A DNA stretch of 64,000 nt from Clostridia bacterium (GCA_017410325.1 JAFQRA010000038.1:31841-95840); one strand, 5' to 3'; shown: positions 35,801 through 44,936, counted from the first letter of the stretch. The notes: generated by a model from the letters alone, not told the origin. Translations and numbers: made by a program.

Positions 35801-36342
35801 CAGAGCAGCACGGCCATATGGAAGCCGTCGGCTATGATATGTACGTAAAGCTCCTCGGCGAAGCCGTCAGCGAGGAAAAGGGCGAAGTGCCCGAAAAGCC
35901 CGTGAAGGAATGTCTTATAGACCTGCACGTGGATGCGCACATTCCCGAAAAATATATTTCAAACGTTCCGCAAAAGCTGGCTATGTACCGCAGGATTGCC
36001 GATATAAGAAACGAAGCGGATGCAGAGGATGTGCTCGACGAGCTTATAGACCGCTTCGGCGAGCCGCCTGCAAGCGTTACGGGCCTTATCAGTGTGTCTC
36101 TGCTTCGCAACAGTGCCGCGGATATGGGCATATACGAAATCGGACAGAAGGGTGAGTCGCTCATTCTCTACCTCGACCGACCCGATATGCAGCGTGTTGC
36201 CGCTCTTGCCGCCGCAATGGGCAAGCACTTGTCCCTGAATGCCACGGGCCAAAAGCCGTACATCAGCATAAAAGCGAAAATCGGCGAAGCACCGATTGAG
36301 CAGCTTCGGCAGGCACTTTCGATTATGGCAAAGGCAAAATAA
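32869..36342 (+). CDS. mfd: Transcription-repair coupling factor
   Basis: 1157 residues, full length. An N-terminal UvrB-like module, the RNA-polymerase interaction domain starting GDYVVHSVHGIGIFDG, the translocase with Walker A GDVGFGKTE, DEEQ box in VDEEQRFGV, LSATPIPRTL and RIGRGQ-like GRVGRSSRRA, and a C-terminal TRCF domain. Mfd removes stalled RNA polymerase and recruits UvrA. AGGAG precedes ATG 32869. The UvrA-binding N-terminal module is complete. Confidence 0.97.
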   Translation: MSCFLNTIKDLVEYNELSRAVDSNRLPMGVLGLSHIHKAHFIHALCEEKKRKALIIVPDEGSASRLRDDLKSLGSAAAVYPAGDFSFRPTQAHSREYEQQRLGVLSSMAQGALDCVVMSVEAAMQLTVEPHILRRNTMTIGVDSEILPDMIADDLVAAGYVRSELVEGKGQFAIRGGLIDIFPPSEENPVRIELWGETVDSIAYFETDTQRRTEQIGEILITPATTVLYESTDSLIGVIEQHRNSLKGKGSVKAKASLDEDIEKLKNGVRIESLDRYLPLLGNGGSTIFEHAQGYMLFVCETSAVKLHAEAAEKLMNEDIKAMFEEGVLSKGMDNYSITFAQLTSLYEKLHAAYLDNLPRGSFDTPVRNLVTVSARQLSPWTGQLFDLLEDVRPALSKGFKVVVFAGTEKTAKALSDELRDEEVNSVYMPVTPADFSPGMVSVLPGTLSFGFEYPATRVMAITYGSRQANLGSLRKKAKKNKGQGFNSLDELHRGDYVVHSVHGIGIFDGIESLNASGTIKDYIKIRYAKDGVLYVPVSQLDLVTKYIGPGSETKSVTLNKLGSGDWQKTKTRVRTAVKEMAAELINLYSKRMNIKGYAFSPDIDMQNDFERRFEFEETDDQLRCIDEIKRDMEKPHPMDRLLCGDVGFGKTEVALRAAFKCVADGKQCAILVPTTLLAMQHYQTIKKRFDTFPIECDMISRYRTPKEQEKILNQLRRGSLDIIVGTHRLISSDIQFKDLGLVIVDEEQRFGVAQKEKLKERFPAVDVLTLSATPIPRTLNMAMTGIRDMSTLEEAPMDRHPVQTYVIEFDMDIIAQAIEREIRRGGQVYYLHNRVEDIDRCAARLHAALPDARISVGHGKMTEEELSEVWQSLLEGETDVLVCTTIIETGVDVPNANTLIIENADRMGLAQLHQIRGRVGRSSRRASAYFTFTRGKELSDISTRRLEAIREFTEFGSGFKIAMRDLELRGAGNVLGAEQHGHMEAVGYDMYVKLLGEAVSEEKGEVPEKPVKECLIDLHVDAHIPEKYISNVPQKLAMYRRIADIRNEADAEDVLDELIDRFGEPPASVTGLISVSLLRNSAADMGIYEIGQKGESLILYLDRPDMQRVAALAAAMGKHLSLNATGQKPYISIKAKIGEAPIEQLRQALSIMAKAK

Positions 36343-36368
36343 CAGTTTGTCGGGGACAAACTGTTATT
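36338..36368. repeat. Stop-codon hairpin after mfd
   Basis: 14-bp perfect stem (36338-36351 and 36355-36368, loop GGG) that begins within the mfd stop codon. No T run follows; a TGCAAA element starts two bases later. Confidence 0.7.
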
Positions 36369-36370
36369 AG

Positions 36371-36509
36371 TGCAAAGTGCAAAATGCTAAGTGCAAAGTT
36401 AAGGGTCGCTACGCTCCGATTTTATAAAACATTCATTCAGAGCGATTATTATAATGGGTGAGGGCGAAGCCCTCCCACAATTTTGCATTTTGAACTTTGC
36501 ATTTTGCAT
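36371..36509. repeat. TGCAAA-bordered miniature repeat, copy 1
   Basis: 139 bp. Left end has TGCAAAGTGC-type words, right end the inverse (CTTTGCATTTTGCAT). The core AAGGGTCGCTACGCTCCGAT, then GGGTGAGGGCGAAGCCCTCC, recurs in copy 2 at 44821-44936. Copy 1 has about 25 extra bases in the middle. Confidence 0.85.
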
Positions 36510-36594
36510 TATTACAGTTTTGCGAAAAAACCTGCATATTTCCTCTCTCCCTGTACAAACTAACCTCACAACTAATGTTTGGGAGTGAGAAAAA

Positions 36595-36816
36595 ATGATT
36601 GACAAGGCATCGCTTGTGCTGGTTATTATCGGTGCACTCAACTGGGGCAGTATAGGTCTTTTCAAGTTTGACCTTGTTGCCTGGATTTTCGGCGGTCAGG
36701 CTGCGCTGATGAGCAGAATTATCTATACACTTGTTGCTCTTGCAGGTATCTGGTGCATATCTCTGCTTTTCCGCACGGACTCAGAGGGCGTAACGATAAC
36801 TCAGGACACAGAATAA
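36595..36816 (+). CDS. DUF378 small membrane protein
   Basis: 73 residues with two membrane helices. LVIIGALNWGSIGLF and the second helix IIYTLVALAGIWCISLLF are the DUF378 signature. GGGAGTGAG precedes ATG 36595. Function is unknown; the family is common in Bacillota as an orphan membrane peptide. A short hairpin CGGGAAA/TTTCCCG follows the stop (36818-36834). Confidence 0.9.
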   Translation: MIDKASLVLVIIGALNWGSIGLFKFDLVAWIFGGQAALMSRIIYTLVALAGIWCISLLFRTDSEGVTITQDTE

Positions 36817-36866
36817 CGGGAAATCTTTTCCCGTACATAGCAAATAAACAAAAAGGGGGATATGAA

Positions 36867-38327
36867 ATGCAAAAAATTAACGTTGTACCAAGACCGAATG
36901 CTGTTACATACACGGGCGGTATAGTCTGCCGGACAGCCTTTGACAATGTTTTTGAATACACCGTCTCCGATCCGAAATTAGGCGGCGAGGGCTACTGCCT
37001 TAAGCTTGAGCCTTCCTGCGTTACGATTACGGCAAATACCGCAAAGGGACTTTTTTACGCAAGAAAAACGCTTGAGCAGCTCAAAGCTGCCGAAACGATA
37101 CCCTGCGTTACAATTGAAGATGTGCCGAGGTTTTCATACCGCGGCTTTATGCTTGACAGCGCAAGGCATATGCAGAAGGCTTCCGATATCAAAAAAATAG
37201 TTGATGCTGCCGCTCTTCTTAAATTCAATGTTTTTCACTGGCATCTCAGCGATGACCAGGGCTTCCGCATTGAAAGCGAAAAATTCCCCGAATTAAACGA
37301 AAAAGGCTCCTGGAGGGAAGGCGACGATTTCGGCAGCAGACACGTTGCCGAGCCCTACGGCGGCTTTTACACGAAAGATGAAATACGCGATATCGTTGCC
37401 TACTGTGCCGAGCGGTTTATTGAGGTAATTCCCGAAATTGATGTGCCCGGCCATACGACTGCGCTTATCAGTACATATCCTCAGCTTTCCTGCCGTAACG
37501 AGCAGATTGCCGTCAAGACCAAGCAGGGTATTTTTGAGGATATCCTCTGCGCAGGCAAGGACGAAACGCTGAAGTTTGTGTATGAGCTCCTGGGTGAAAT
37601 TATTGAGCTTTTCCCCTCGGAAAATTTCCATATCGGCGGTGACGAGGCACCCAAAATCCGCTGGAAGGAATGTCCCGAATGTCAGGCGAAAATCAGAGAG
37701 CTCGGACTTGAAAACGAAGAAGAGCTTCAGGGTTGGTTTACTTCGAAAATTATAGAATTTTTAGCCGAAAAGGGTAAGAAGGCAATCGTGTGGAACGAGA
37801 GCCTTGCGGGCGGAAATCTGCCTGAGGGTACAGCCGTGCAGATGTGGATGGACCCGAAGAAAAACTGTATAACCTGGGCAAACAGAGGCAATGCGATAAT
37901 TAACAGCGATTTTTACCACTATTACTGCGACTATCCCTACTATATGACGCCGCTTAAAAAGACCTATAATTTTTCACCCGTGCCAAAGGGCGTTGCACCG
38001 ATTATGGAACGCTTCGTGCTCGGTGTTGAGTGCCCGATGTGGACGGAGCACGTTTACAGTTTTGAATGGCTGTGCCATATGGCGTTTCCCCGCTTTGCGG
38101 CTGTTGCCGAAAGAGGCTGGACAAAGGACAGGCTTTGCGACTGTGCCGATTTTGAAAACCGCTTTACGGCTATTATGCCCCTTATAAAAGAAAAAGGTGT
38201 TTATCCCGCACCGAAAAACGAATGGAATTATAACCCTGCAAAAAGGCTCGGCGGCACGCTCAGATTTTTTGCGGATAAAATTGATTTTGAGCTCGTTGCA
38301 AATTCATTGAAAAATATGAAAAAATAA
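36867..38327 (+). CDS. GH20 beta-N-acetylhexosaminidase, cytoplasmic
   Basis: 486 residues from ATG 36867, which follows AAAAAGGGGG. A GH20b small domain (1-88) precedes the TIM barrel: RGFMLDSARHM, FHWHLSDDQGFR, IPEIDVPGHTTAL and the catalytic pair D259-E260 in HIGGDEAP, where Asp polarises the substrate acetamido group and Glu is the acid. There is no signal peptide, so it acts on imported GlcNAc/GalNAc oligosaccharides. No transporter or sugar kinase gene lies next to it. Confidence 0.93.
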   Translation: MQKINVVPRPNAVTYTGGIVCRTAFDNVFEYTVSDPKLGGEGYCLKLEPSCVTITANTAKGLFYARKTLEQLKAAETIPCVTIEDVPRFSYRGFMLDSARHMQKASDIKKIVDAAALLKFNVFHWHLSDDQGFRIESEKFPELNEKGSWREGDDFGSRHVAEPYGGFYTKDEIRDIVAYCAERFIEVIPEIDVPGHTTALISTYPQLSCRNEQIAVKTKQGIFEDILCAGKDETLKFVYELLGEIIELFPSENFHIGGDEAPKIRWKECPECQAKIRELGLENEEELQGWFTSKIIEFLAEKGKKAIVWNESLAGGNLPEGTAVQMWMDPKKNCITWANRGNAIINSDFYHYYCDYPYYMTPLKKTYNFSPVPKGVAPIMERFVLGVECPMWTEHVYSFEWLCHMAFPRFAAVAERGWTKDRLCDCADFENRFTAIMPLIKEKGVYPAPKNEWNYNPAKRLGGTLRFFADKIDFELVANSLKNMKK

Positions 38328-38384
38328 GTGCGGTGAATATATCGCGTTCCGCAGGCAAAAATACTACTGCGGAGGTGAGAAGAA

Positions 38385-38552
38385 ATGAACTGTGCAAACG
38401 GCAACAAGAGCATTCGCTGCAGCGTTGAGCAGTGCCGCCACCATTGCGGTAACGCCAACTACTGCACACTCGATACTGTATCAATCGGAACACACGAGCC
38501 CAACCCCACAGAGGCAAAGTGTGTTGACTGCAACTCTTTTGAAAAGAAATAA
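38385..38552 (+). CDS. DUF1540 cysteine-rich peptide
   Basis: 55 residues, translated directly from the bases. Seven cysteines: MNCANG, IRCSVEQCRHHCGNANYC and AKCVDCNSF match one DUF1540 domain, a small probable metal-binding fold common in sporulating and gut Bacillota. GGAGGTGAGAAGAA precedes the ATG, an excellent site. A strong terminator follows. Function is unknown; the cysteine spacing suggests zinc binding. Confidence 0.87.
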   Translation: MNCANGNKSIRCSVEQCRHHCGNANYCTLDTVSIGTHEPNPTEAKCVDCNSFEKK

Positions 38553-38638
38553 AACAAAAACGGTTCGGCGAAACGTCCACGCCTTACAAGGCAGTATTGC
38601 TTAAAAAGTGAGTTTTAAGCACAATAATGCAGCAAAAA

Positions 38639-38680
38639 CCTCGGAATGCAACAGCATTACCGAGGCTTTTTTCTTTTTTG
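38639..38680 (+). terminator. Strong terminator after the DUF1540 gene
   Basis: CCTCGGAATGC pairs with GCATT-A-CCGAGG (one bulge), followed by CTTTTTTCTTTTTT. An AT-rich hairpin GCTTAAAA/TTTTAAGC lies just upstream (38599-38620). Confidence 0.85.
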
Positions 38681-38911
38681 GAACTAACAATTACAAAACT
38701 GTAACTTCTTTTTCGGAGAATTATGTGTTAATATAAAATTGCAAAGTCAAACGATTCAGATTCAGTCCCTTTTTTCAGCAGTTTTCATTTTCAGAGGAAA
38801 GTGGGTGAGTACGGTGTTTTTTTGAAAAAACTGCAAGCATATCGATACCATGATGTGTTCCCGCGGACTGTCATTTTAAGCTATATTATAAAAATAAAGG
38901 AGGTAAACAAA

Positions 38912-41638
38912 ATGAAGAAACAATATGAAAGGGTGCTGTCCGTAATTCTTGCAGCAGTTTTACTTTTATCTTTTGCTGTGACAGGTTTTGCCAACGATAT
39001 GTCAGGGTCAATAGAGGATGAACCTGTGCCGGAGTACAGCAACGGACTTTTTATTTATAAAATAAAAGACGGCAAAGCCTACTTAATTAATACGGAACCT
39101 GAAATTGCCGATACATATTCCGGTACACTCACAATTCCCGCAACACTCGGCGGCTATCCTCTTGCAAGTATAGTTGACGATGCGCTGGCTTTTTTACCGC
39201 TTGTTACGGCGTTTGTTGCAGATGAAGCAAGCGAATACTTCACGTCGGATGAAAACGGTGTTTTGTTCAACAAAAACAAAACCGTGATTTTGCAGTATCC
39301 TCAGGCTTCAACCGCCAAGGTTTACGCGGTGCCCGACAGCGTGAAAACAATTTCGCCCTTTGCTTTCGCTTTTAACACTTCGCTTGAGCAGGTTACATTC
39401 AGCGAAAACAGCAGCCTTACACTTATTAGTAGCGATGCATTCAAAGAATGCACCTCGCTTAAAAGCTTTTCCGTGCCCGATAAGGTTACGAAGATAGGTA
39501 TATTCGCTTTTTATGAATGTACTTCGCTTGAAAGCGTCACATTCGGCGAAAACAGCCGGCTTGACAGAATTGAAAACGGAGCGTTTATATACTGTGAATC
39601 GCTTAAAGAGTTTGTTGCGCCGCAAAGCTTAACGCATATCGGCGGTCAGGCTTTAGCACACTGCTCATCGCTTACAAGTGTTGAATTCGGCGCCGACAGC
39701 AAGCTTACAGAAATTGAAGGAAGGGCTTTTGAAAACAGCGATGGTCTGACCGAGATTTATTTACCTGCAAGTGTCAGTGTGCTCGGCAAGACATTGTTTA
39801 TGAACTGTGATAATATTGAAGCGGTTAATGTTGATGAAGCCAATGCGGTTTATTCAAGCGTAAACGGTGTTTTATTTGATAAGGCGAAAACCGTTTTAGT
39901 GGAGTATCCGCATAAAAAAACAGACTCCGATTACACCGTGCCCGATGGAGTGCATACCATAAATACCGCGGTGTTCAGCGGTAATGAATATCTGGTTAAC
40001 GTAAGCTTGCCGGACAGTATTAAGACGATAGGCGAAAGTGCCTTTGAGGCTTGTGAGAATCTTACAACCGTTACGGCAAGCGAAAGCATAAAGCTTGAAA
40101 CTTTAGGCGATTTTGCTTTTCGTGATTGTACCGGGCTCGTTTCTGTCCGCCTGGGCAGCTCGCTCAAAAGCATAGGCACGAGAGCCTTTTATAACTGCTA
40201 TTTACTCGAAAATATCGGACTCGGTGAAGATAATAAGCTTGAAAGTATAGGCGATTCTGCGTTCAGCGACTGCCGCAATCTGAAAGAAATTCACCTGCCC
40301 GACAGCCTTACGCACATAGGACAGTGGGCATTCTACTGCTGCAAAAGCCTTACGGAAATCAATATCCCCTCACAGCTTGAGAGCATAAGCCTTGCGGTTT
40401 TCTACGGCTGCTCAAATCTGACCGGCGATATCGTTATTCCCGACGGTATAACAGAAATCAGACTATATGCATTCAAAGGCTGCTCAAAAATAACAAGTCT
40501 GACCGTGCCCGCAAGCGTTACAACTATCGGAGCAGAGGCTTTTATGGGCTGCTATCGCCTTAAAAGCATAAATTTTGCCGAAAACAGCAAGCTGAAGTCA
40601 GTCAATAACGGCGCATTCAACTACTGCACAAGCCTTACCGAAATTACCTTGCCTGAAACGGTAACGTATATCGGCTCAACGGCATTTGCCGATTGCGAAA
40701 AGCTTGAAAAAATCAGTATTCCCGATACGGTTGAAAGAATCGGAGACAGCGCTTTCACTAATACTGCTCATTTTAAAAATAACGCCAATTGGGACTCAGA
40801 TGCATATTACGCAGGCAATCATCTGATATATTCAAACCGCAATAAAATGGGCGAAAAGCTCGTAATACGCGAGGGAACAAAAACGGTTGCAACCTACTTC
40901 CTTACAAGAGACTGTGAAAGCCTGAAAAGCATTTACATACCCAAAAGCCTTGTAGTTGTTAACTTCCACAGCTTCTACGGATGTAAGAATGTTGAAAAGG
41001 TTTACTACGCGGGCAGTGAAGAGGATTTTAAAAACATCAAAATAGATGCTTCCAACGACTTCCTGTTTTCGAATATCGAATATAATCACGTTCATGAATA
41101 TACCTGTGAGGTTACGGAAGAATCCAACTGCACAAAAGAAGGAAAAGAACAGCACACCTGTATTTGCGGCCATGAATATTACAGCACAATCCCGACAGAC
41201 GAAACCGACCATTCCTTCGGAAAATGGACGGTCACAGCCCAACCTACAGTAACACAGACAGGCACAAAAGAACGCAGCTGTATCCGCTGCGGAGAAACGC
41301 AATACGAAACCGTTCCCGTAAAGCCGGGTGTGGTTTACGGCGTGGATATTCCCGAAGCAATTACCGTAAATTATAAAAAGAGTTTTGAACTGATTCCGTT
41401 ATTAGACTGCGATTCAACGGCAGACTGCAGGATAGTATGGGAATCATCAGATTTGAATGTTATAGTACCTTACGTCGACGGTGAATTTTCCGCAATCGGA
41501 ACAGGTACGGCAACAATAACCTGTACGGTAACGGACGCTCAGGGTAACGAATTTACCGACACCTGTACGGTAACCGTTAAGTACACGTTCTTGCAGCTAA
41601 TAATTAAGTATATTCTTTTCGGTTGGCTGTGGTTTTAA
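38912..41638 (+). CDS. BspA-like leucine-rich-repeat surface protein
   Basis: 908 residues from ATG 38912, with AAAGGAGGT at 38896-38904. A signal peptide ends near VTGFAND. Residues about 60-700 carry some two dozen LRR_5 (BspA) repeats with the IGxxAFxxCxxLxxIxxP core. A Cys-rich module follows with CICGHEY and CIRCGETQ pairs, typical of Clostridia surface proteins, then a Big-2-like Ig domain (near WESSDLNV to TVTVKY). It ends in a hydrophobic tail LIIKYILFGWLWF. BspA-type repeats bind matrix proteins in Tannerella; an adhesin role is inferred. There is no LPxTG. Confidence 0.92.
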   Translation: MKKQYERVLSVILAAVLLLSFAVTGFANDMSGSIEDEPVPEYSNGLFIYKIKDGKAYLINTEPEIADTYSGTLTIPATLGGYPLASIVDDALAFLPLVTAFVADEASEYFTSDENGVLFNKNKTVILQYPQASTAKVYAVPDSVKTISPFAFAFNTSLEQVTFSENSSLTLISSDAFKECTSLKSFSVPDKVTKIGIFAFYECTSLESVTFGENSRLDRIENGAFIYCESLKEFVAPQSLTHIGGQALAHCSSLTSVEFGADSKLTEIEGRAFENSDGLTEIYLPASVSVLGKTLFMNCDNIEAVNVDEANAVYSSVNGVLFDKAKTVLVEYPHKKTDSDYTVPDGVHTINTAVFSGNEYLVNVSLPDSIKTIGESAFEACENLTTVTASESIKLETLGDFAFRDCTGLVSVRLGSSLKSIGTRAFYNCYLLENIGLGEDNKLESIGDSAFSDCRNLKEIHLPDSLTHIGQWAFYCCKSLTEINIPSQLESISLAVFYGCSNLTGDIVIPDGITEIRLYAFKGCSKITSLTVPASVTTIGAEAFMGCYRLKSINFAENSKLKSVNNGAFNYCTSLTEITLPETVTYIGSTAFADCEKLEKISIPDTVERIGDSAFTNTAHFKNNANWDSDAYYAGNHLIYSNRNKMGEKLVIREGTKTVATYFLTRDCESLKSIYIPKSLVVVNFHSFYGCKNVEKVYYAGSEEDFKNIKIDASNDFLFSNIEYNHVHEYTCEVTEESNCTKEGKEQHTCICGHEYYSTIPTDETDHSFGKWTVTAQPTVTQTGTKERSCIRCGETQYETVPVKPGVVYGVDIPEAITVNYKKSFELIPLLDCDSTADCRIVWESSDLNVIVPYVDGEFSAIGTGTATITCTVTDAQGNEFTDTCTVTVKYTFLQLIIKYILFGWLWF

Positions 41639-41665
41639 GGTATCGGCAGTAAACGGATAATAATG

Positions 41666-41704
41666 AATTACGCATTGTTTGTCTCAGACAAACAATGCGT
41701 AATT
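41666..41704. terminator. Bidirectional terminator between BspA-like gene and aroK
   Basis: Near-perfect 39-base palindrome (arms 41666-41684 and 41686-41704) between convergent genes, three bases from the aroK stop. Confidence 0.75.
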
Positions 41705-41706
41705 TG

Positions 41707-42201
41707 TTAAATCAGCATAGCCACAATACTGTCCACGCACTGCTCGGGAGTCAGCCCCGTGCAGTCCAGCGTTATATCCGCCAGACTTTCATAAAGCGGT
41801 GCTCTTTCCTCGAAAAGCTGGGCTACGGTTTCACCGTTTTTCATTGCAACGCCGCGGGTTTTAATATCCGCAAGCCTTTTTTCAATTTCGGCAAGCGGTA
41901 ATTTAAGGTAAACGAAAATTCCGTTCTTTTTAAGCTTTTCCATAGCCTCTTTGCCGTAAACGGCACTGCCGCCCGTTGCAACAACGCTGTTTTTAAATTC
42001 GCACGCGCAGATTATATCGTTTTCAACCTGCAGAAAGCCGTCCGTGCCCTTTTCTTCAATTATGTCGCACAGGCTCTTTCTGCAGGTGTTCTGTATTATA
42101 AGGTCGGTGTCCGTAAACGAACAGAGCAGACTCTTTGCAAGCAGTACGCCGATAGTGCTCTTTCCTGCCCCCGGCATACCGATTAAAACAATGTTTTTCA
42201 T
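41707..42201 (-). CDS. aroK: Shikimate kinase
   Basis: 164 residues. Walker A GMPGAGKST (8-16), DTDLIIQ for shikimate binding, VATGGSAVY and a lid around RGVAMKNG. It phosphorylates shikimate at O-3 in the chorismate pathway. The usual FR-E motif after the DTD is degenerate here (GFLQVEN instead of FR-E-E), as in several clostridial homologues, so a kinase of a related small molecule is possible. It is monocistronic. Confidence 0.8.
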   Translation of the reverse strand: MKNIVLIGMPGAGKSTIGVLLAKSLLCSFTDTDLIIQNTCRKSLCDIIEEKGTDGFLQVENDIICACEFKNSVVATGGSAVYGKEAMEKLKKNGIFVYLKLPLAEIEKRLADIKTRGVAMKNGETVAQLFEERAPLYESLADITLDCTGLTPEQCVDSIVAMLI

Positions 42202-42306
42202 AAGCTTTCTCCGTTATTTTTCTGATACAAAAATTTTAACTCAAAATAAAGAAAAAATCAACAAAAAACATCCTCATAAAGTACATTTATTCTCCGTGCG
42301 GGTTGC

Positions 42307-42335
42307 TTGACGAAATATGGGGTTTATGATAAAAT
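42307..42335 (+). promoter_or_regulatory. pflB promoter
   Basis: TTGACG (42307-42312), 17-base spacer, TAAAAT (42330-42335), ahead of the riboswitch. Confidence 0.55.
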
Positions 42336-42355
42336 TAAGACACAATATGAATAGG

Positions 42356-42464
42356 AAAACCTCTGACGAAAACAGAATTGTTGTGGAATGAACCACGGTG
42401 AGGTTTTTGCTTGTCGATCGTCTGGGCAGCACTTCTGTTTGAAGTGTTGGCCTTTTGTTTTTTT
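42356..42464 (+). promoter_or_regulatory. ZTP (pfl-motif) riboswitch with terminator
   Basis: P1 pairs AAAACCTC (42356-42363) with GAGGTTTT (42400-42407) and encloses TGACG and a GTGG/CCAC stem. The 3' half CGATCGTCTGGGCAGC (42415-42430) carries the family CTGGGCA signature. An overlapping intrinsic terminator follows (stem 42427-42449, then TTTTGTTTTTTT to 42464). ZTP-bound RNA would prevent termination and raise pflB expression. The motif is named for its occurrence upstream of pfl genes. Confidence 0.78.
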
Positions 42465-42553
42465 CGGCGAAAAATTTTTCGCATAATAAATTTTGTTTAT
42501 AATTTTTTCTGTATAGATTTTAAGAGATACCGCAAAAAGGAAAGGTGAATGTT

Positions 42554-44782
42554 ATGTTTGAACAGTGGAACGGCTTTGTCGGCGGAGAATGGCAAAAAGA
42601 AATCAACGTGCGCAATTTTATTCAGCTCAACTACACGCCCTACGAGGGCGATGAGAGCTTTCTTGCGGGTCCGACAGACCGCACCAAGAAGGTTTACGAA
42701 AAGTTTGACGCTTTGCTCAAGGAGGAGCAGGCAAGAGGCGGTGTGCTTGATATTGACACCGTAACCGTTTCCTCGCTGACTGCGTATATTCCCGGCTATC
42801 TTGACAGGGAAAACGAAATTATAGTCGGCTTGCAGACGGATGAGCCCCTTCGCAGAGGCGTAAACCCCTTCGGCGGTATGAACATGGTCAGAAAGGCCTG
42901 CAAGGCTTACGGCTATGAGCTAAGCGAGGTCGTTGAGGAGGAGTTCCGCTACAGAACAACTCATAACGACGGTGTTTTCAGAGTATATAACGACGAAATC
43001 CGTGCCGCACGCCATACGGGCATTATCACGGGTCTGCCCGATGCATACGGCAGAGGCAGAATTATCGGCGACTACAGGCGCGTTGCGCTTTACGGTGTTG
43101 ACAGGCTTATTGAAGAAAAGCTCAAGGACAAGGCGGCAATTGCGGCAAATGACGTGCTGGCGGACGATATACGCAGACTTGAGGAGCTTTTCCAGCAGAT
43201 AAACTTCCTCGGCAAGCTCAAGGAAATGGCGGCGATGTACGACTGCGACATTTCCGTTCCCGCAAAGGACTCCAGGGAGGCTGTGCAGTGGCTGTATTTC
43301 GGCTACCTCGGCGCAATCAAGGAGCAGAACGGTGCGGCAATGAGCCTTGGCAGAACGTCAACCTTCCTTGACATCTACTTCGAGCGTGACCTTAAAAACG
43401 GCACGTACACCGAAGAGCAGATTCAGGAAATTATGGACGATTTCGTTATGAAGCTGCGTATGGCACGCCACCTGCGTACGCCCGAATACAACGAGCTTTT
43501 TGCAGGCGACCCGATGTGGATTACCGAAGCAATCGGCGGTATGGGTGAGGACGGCAGAACGCTTGTCACAAAGAACTCCTTCCGCGTGCTTCACACGCTT
43601 TATAACCTTAACCCCAGTGCTGAGCCGAATATGACCGTGCTCTGGTCAACTCAGCTGCCCCACGCATTCAAGCGTTTCTGCGCAAAGGTCAGCTGTGACA
43701 CGGACTCCATCCAGTACGAGAACGATGATTTGATGCGTCCCGTTTACGGTGACGATTACGCAATTGCCTGCTGTGTTTCCGCTATGAGAGTGGGCAAGGA
43801 TATGCAGTTCTTCGGCGCAAGGGCAAACCTTGTAAAGCTGCTGCTGATGGCTCTCAACGGCGGTAAGGACGAAAAGAGCGGTATGCAGGTTGCACCCGCA
43901 GGCAGGAAGTTTGAGGGCGAATACCTTGATTACGAAACAGTGCTCGACCTTATGAACGAGTACCGCCCGTGGCTTGCAAAAACCTACGTCAAGGCAATGA
44001 ATATGATTCACTATATGCACGACAAGTACGCCTACGAAAAGGTGCAGATGGCACTTCACGATACGGACGTGCACCGCTATATGGCTTTCGGTGCGGCGGG
44101 TCTTTCCGTTCTTGCCGACTCGCTTTCGGCAATCAAATACGCAAAGGTTAAGGTTATCCGCGATGAAAACGGACTTATTACCGACTTTGAAACAACGGGC
44201 GATTTCCCGAAATACGGCAACGACGACGACCGTGCAGATATGATTGCCAAGGAGCAGGTTGAGCTGTTCTTTAACGAGCTCAAAAAAGTTCCTACCTACA
44301 GAGATGCCGAGCACACGCTCTCCATTCTCACGATTACCTCAAACGTTGTTTACGGCAAAAAGACTGGCAACACACCCGACGGCAGACGCGCAGGCGAGCC
44401 CTTTGCCCCCGGCGCAAACCCGATGCACGGCAGAGACGCTTCCGGAGCACTCGCTTCGCTCAACTCCGTTGCAAAGCTCAGCTACGGATGCTGTAAGGAC
44501 GGTATTTCAAACACCTTCTGCGTAATTCCGCAGGCACTCGGCGCAGACGAGGAAACACGCTACGAAAACCTGAGCGGTATCATTGACGGCTATTTCTCAC
44601 AGAATGCACAGCATATCAACATCAACGTTTTCGACAGAGAAATGCTCATTGATGCGTCCGAGCACCCCGAAAAGTACCCCAACCTCACAATCCGTGTTTC
44701 AGGCTACGCAGTAAACTTCCACAAGCTCTCCAAAGAACAGCAAAGGGAAGTTATTGCAAGAACGTTCCACGGGGAGATGTAA
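42554..44782 (+). CDS. pflB: Pyruvate formate-lyase (glycyl-radical enzyme)
   Basis: 742 residues from ATG 42554 with AAAGGTG six bases upstream. Active-site cysteines C406-C407 in IACCVSAM and radical Gly717 in RVSGYAV, the classic PFL pair, so this is pyruvate formate-lyase rather than a diol dehydratase. It converts pyruvate and CoA to acetyl-CoA and formate in anaerobes; formate also feeds one-carbon and purine synthesis, consistent with the ZTP riboswitch ahead of it. Activation needs the adjacent PflA. A hairpin starts inside the stop codon. Confidence 0.96.
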   Translation: MFEQWNGFVGGEWQKEINVRNFIQLNYTPYEGDESFLAGPTDRTKKVYEKFDALLKEEQARGGVLDIDTVTVSSLTAYIPGYLDRENEIIVGLQTDEPLRRGVNPFGGMNMVRKACKAYGYELSEVVEEEFRYRTTHNDGVFRVYNDEIRAARHTGIITGLPDAYGRGRIIGDYRRVALYGVDRLIEEKLKDKAAIAANDVLADDIRRLEELFQQINFLGKLKEMAAMYDCDISVPAKDSREAVQWLYFGYLGAIKEQNGAAMSLGRTSTFLDIYFERDLKNGTYTEEQIQEIMDDFVMKLRMARHLRTPEYNELFAGDPMWITEAIGGMGEDGRTLVTKNSFRVLHTLYNLNPSAEPNMTVLWSTQLPHAFKRFCAKVSCDTDSIQYENDDLMRPVYGDDYAIACCVSAMRVGKDMQFFGARANLVKLLLMALNGGKDEKSGMQVAPAGRKFEGEYLDYETVLDLMNEYRPWLAKTYVKAMNMIHYMHDKYAYEKVQMALHDTDVHRYMAFGAAGLSVLADSLSAIKYAKVKVIRDENGLITDFETTGDFPKYGNDDDRADMIAKEQVELFFNELKKVPTYRDAEHTLSILTITSNVVYGKKTGNTPDGRRAGEPFAPGANPMHGRDASGALASLNSVAKLSYGCCKDGISNTFCVIPQALGADEETRYENLSGIIDGYFSQNAQHININVFDREMLIDASEHPEKYPNLTIRVSGYAVNFHKLSKEQQREVIARTFHGEM

Positions 44783-44817
44783 TTTCAGTTCAGCGGAAAA
44801 ACCGCTGAACTGAAATT
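44781..44817. repeat. Stop-codon hairpin after pflB
   Basis: 16-bp perfect stem (44781-44796 and 44802-44817, loop AAAAA) beginning in the pflB stop codon. No T run follows. It may stabilise the pflB message end while letting pflA be transcribed. Confidence 0.75.
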
Positions 44818-44820
44818 AAG

Positions 44821-44936
44821 TGCAAAATGCAAAGTTTAAAATGCAAAATTAAGGGTCGCTTCGTTCCGATTATAAATGGGTGAGGGCGAAGCCCTCCCAC
44901 AATTTTGCACTTTGCATTTTGCCTTTTGCATTTTTG
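44821..44936. repeat. TGCAAA-bordered miniature repeat, copy 2
   Basis: 116 bp between pflB and pflA. It shares with copy 1 (36371-36509) the core AAGGGTCGCT..CGxTCCGAT and the hairpin GAGGGC/GCCCTC flanked by GGGT and CCACAATTTTGCA. Confidence 0.85.
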
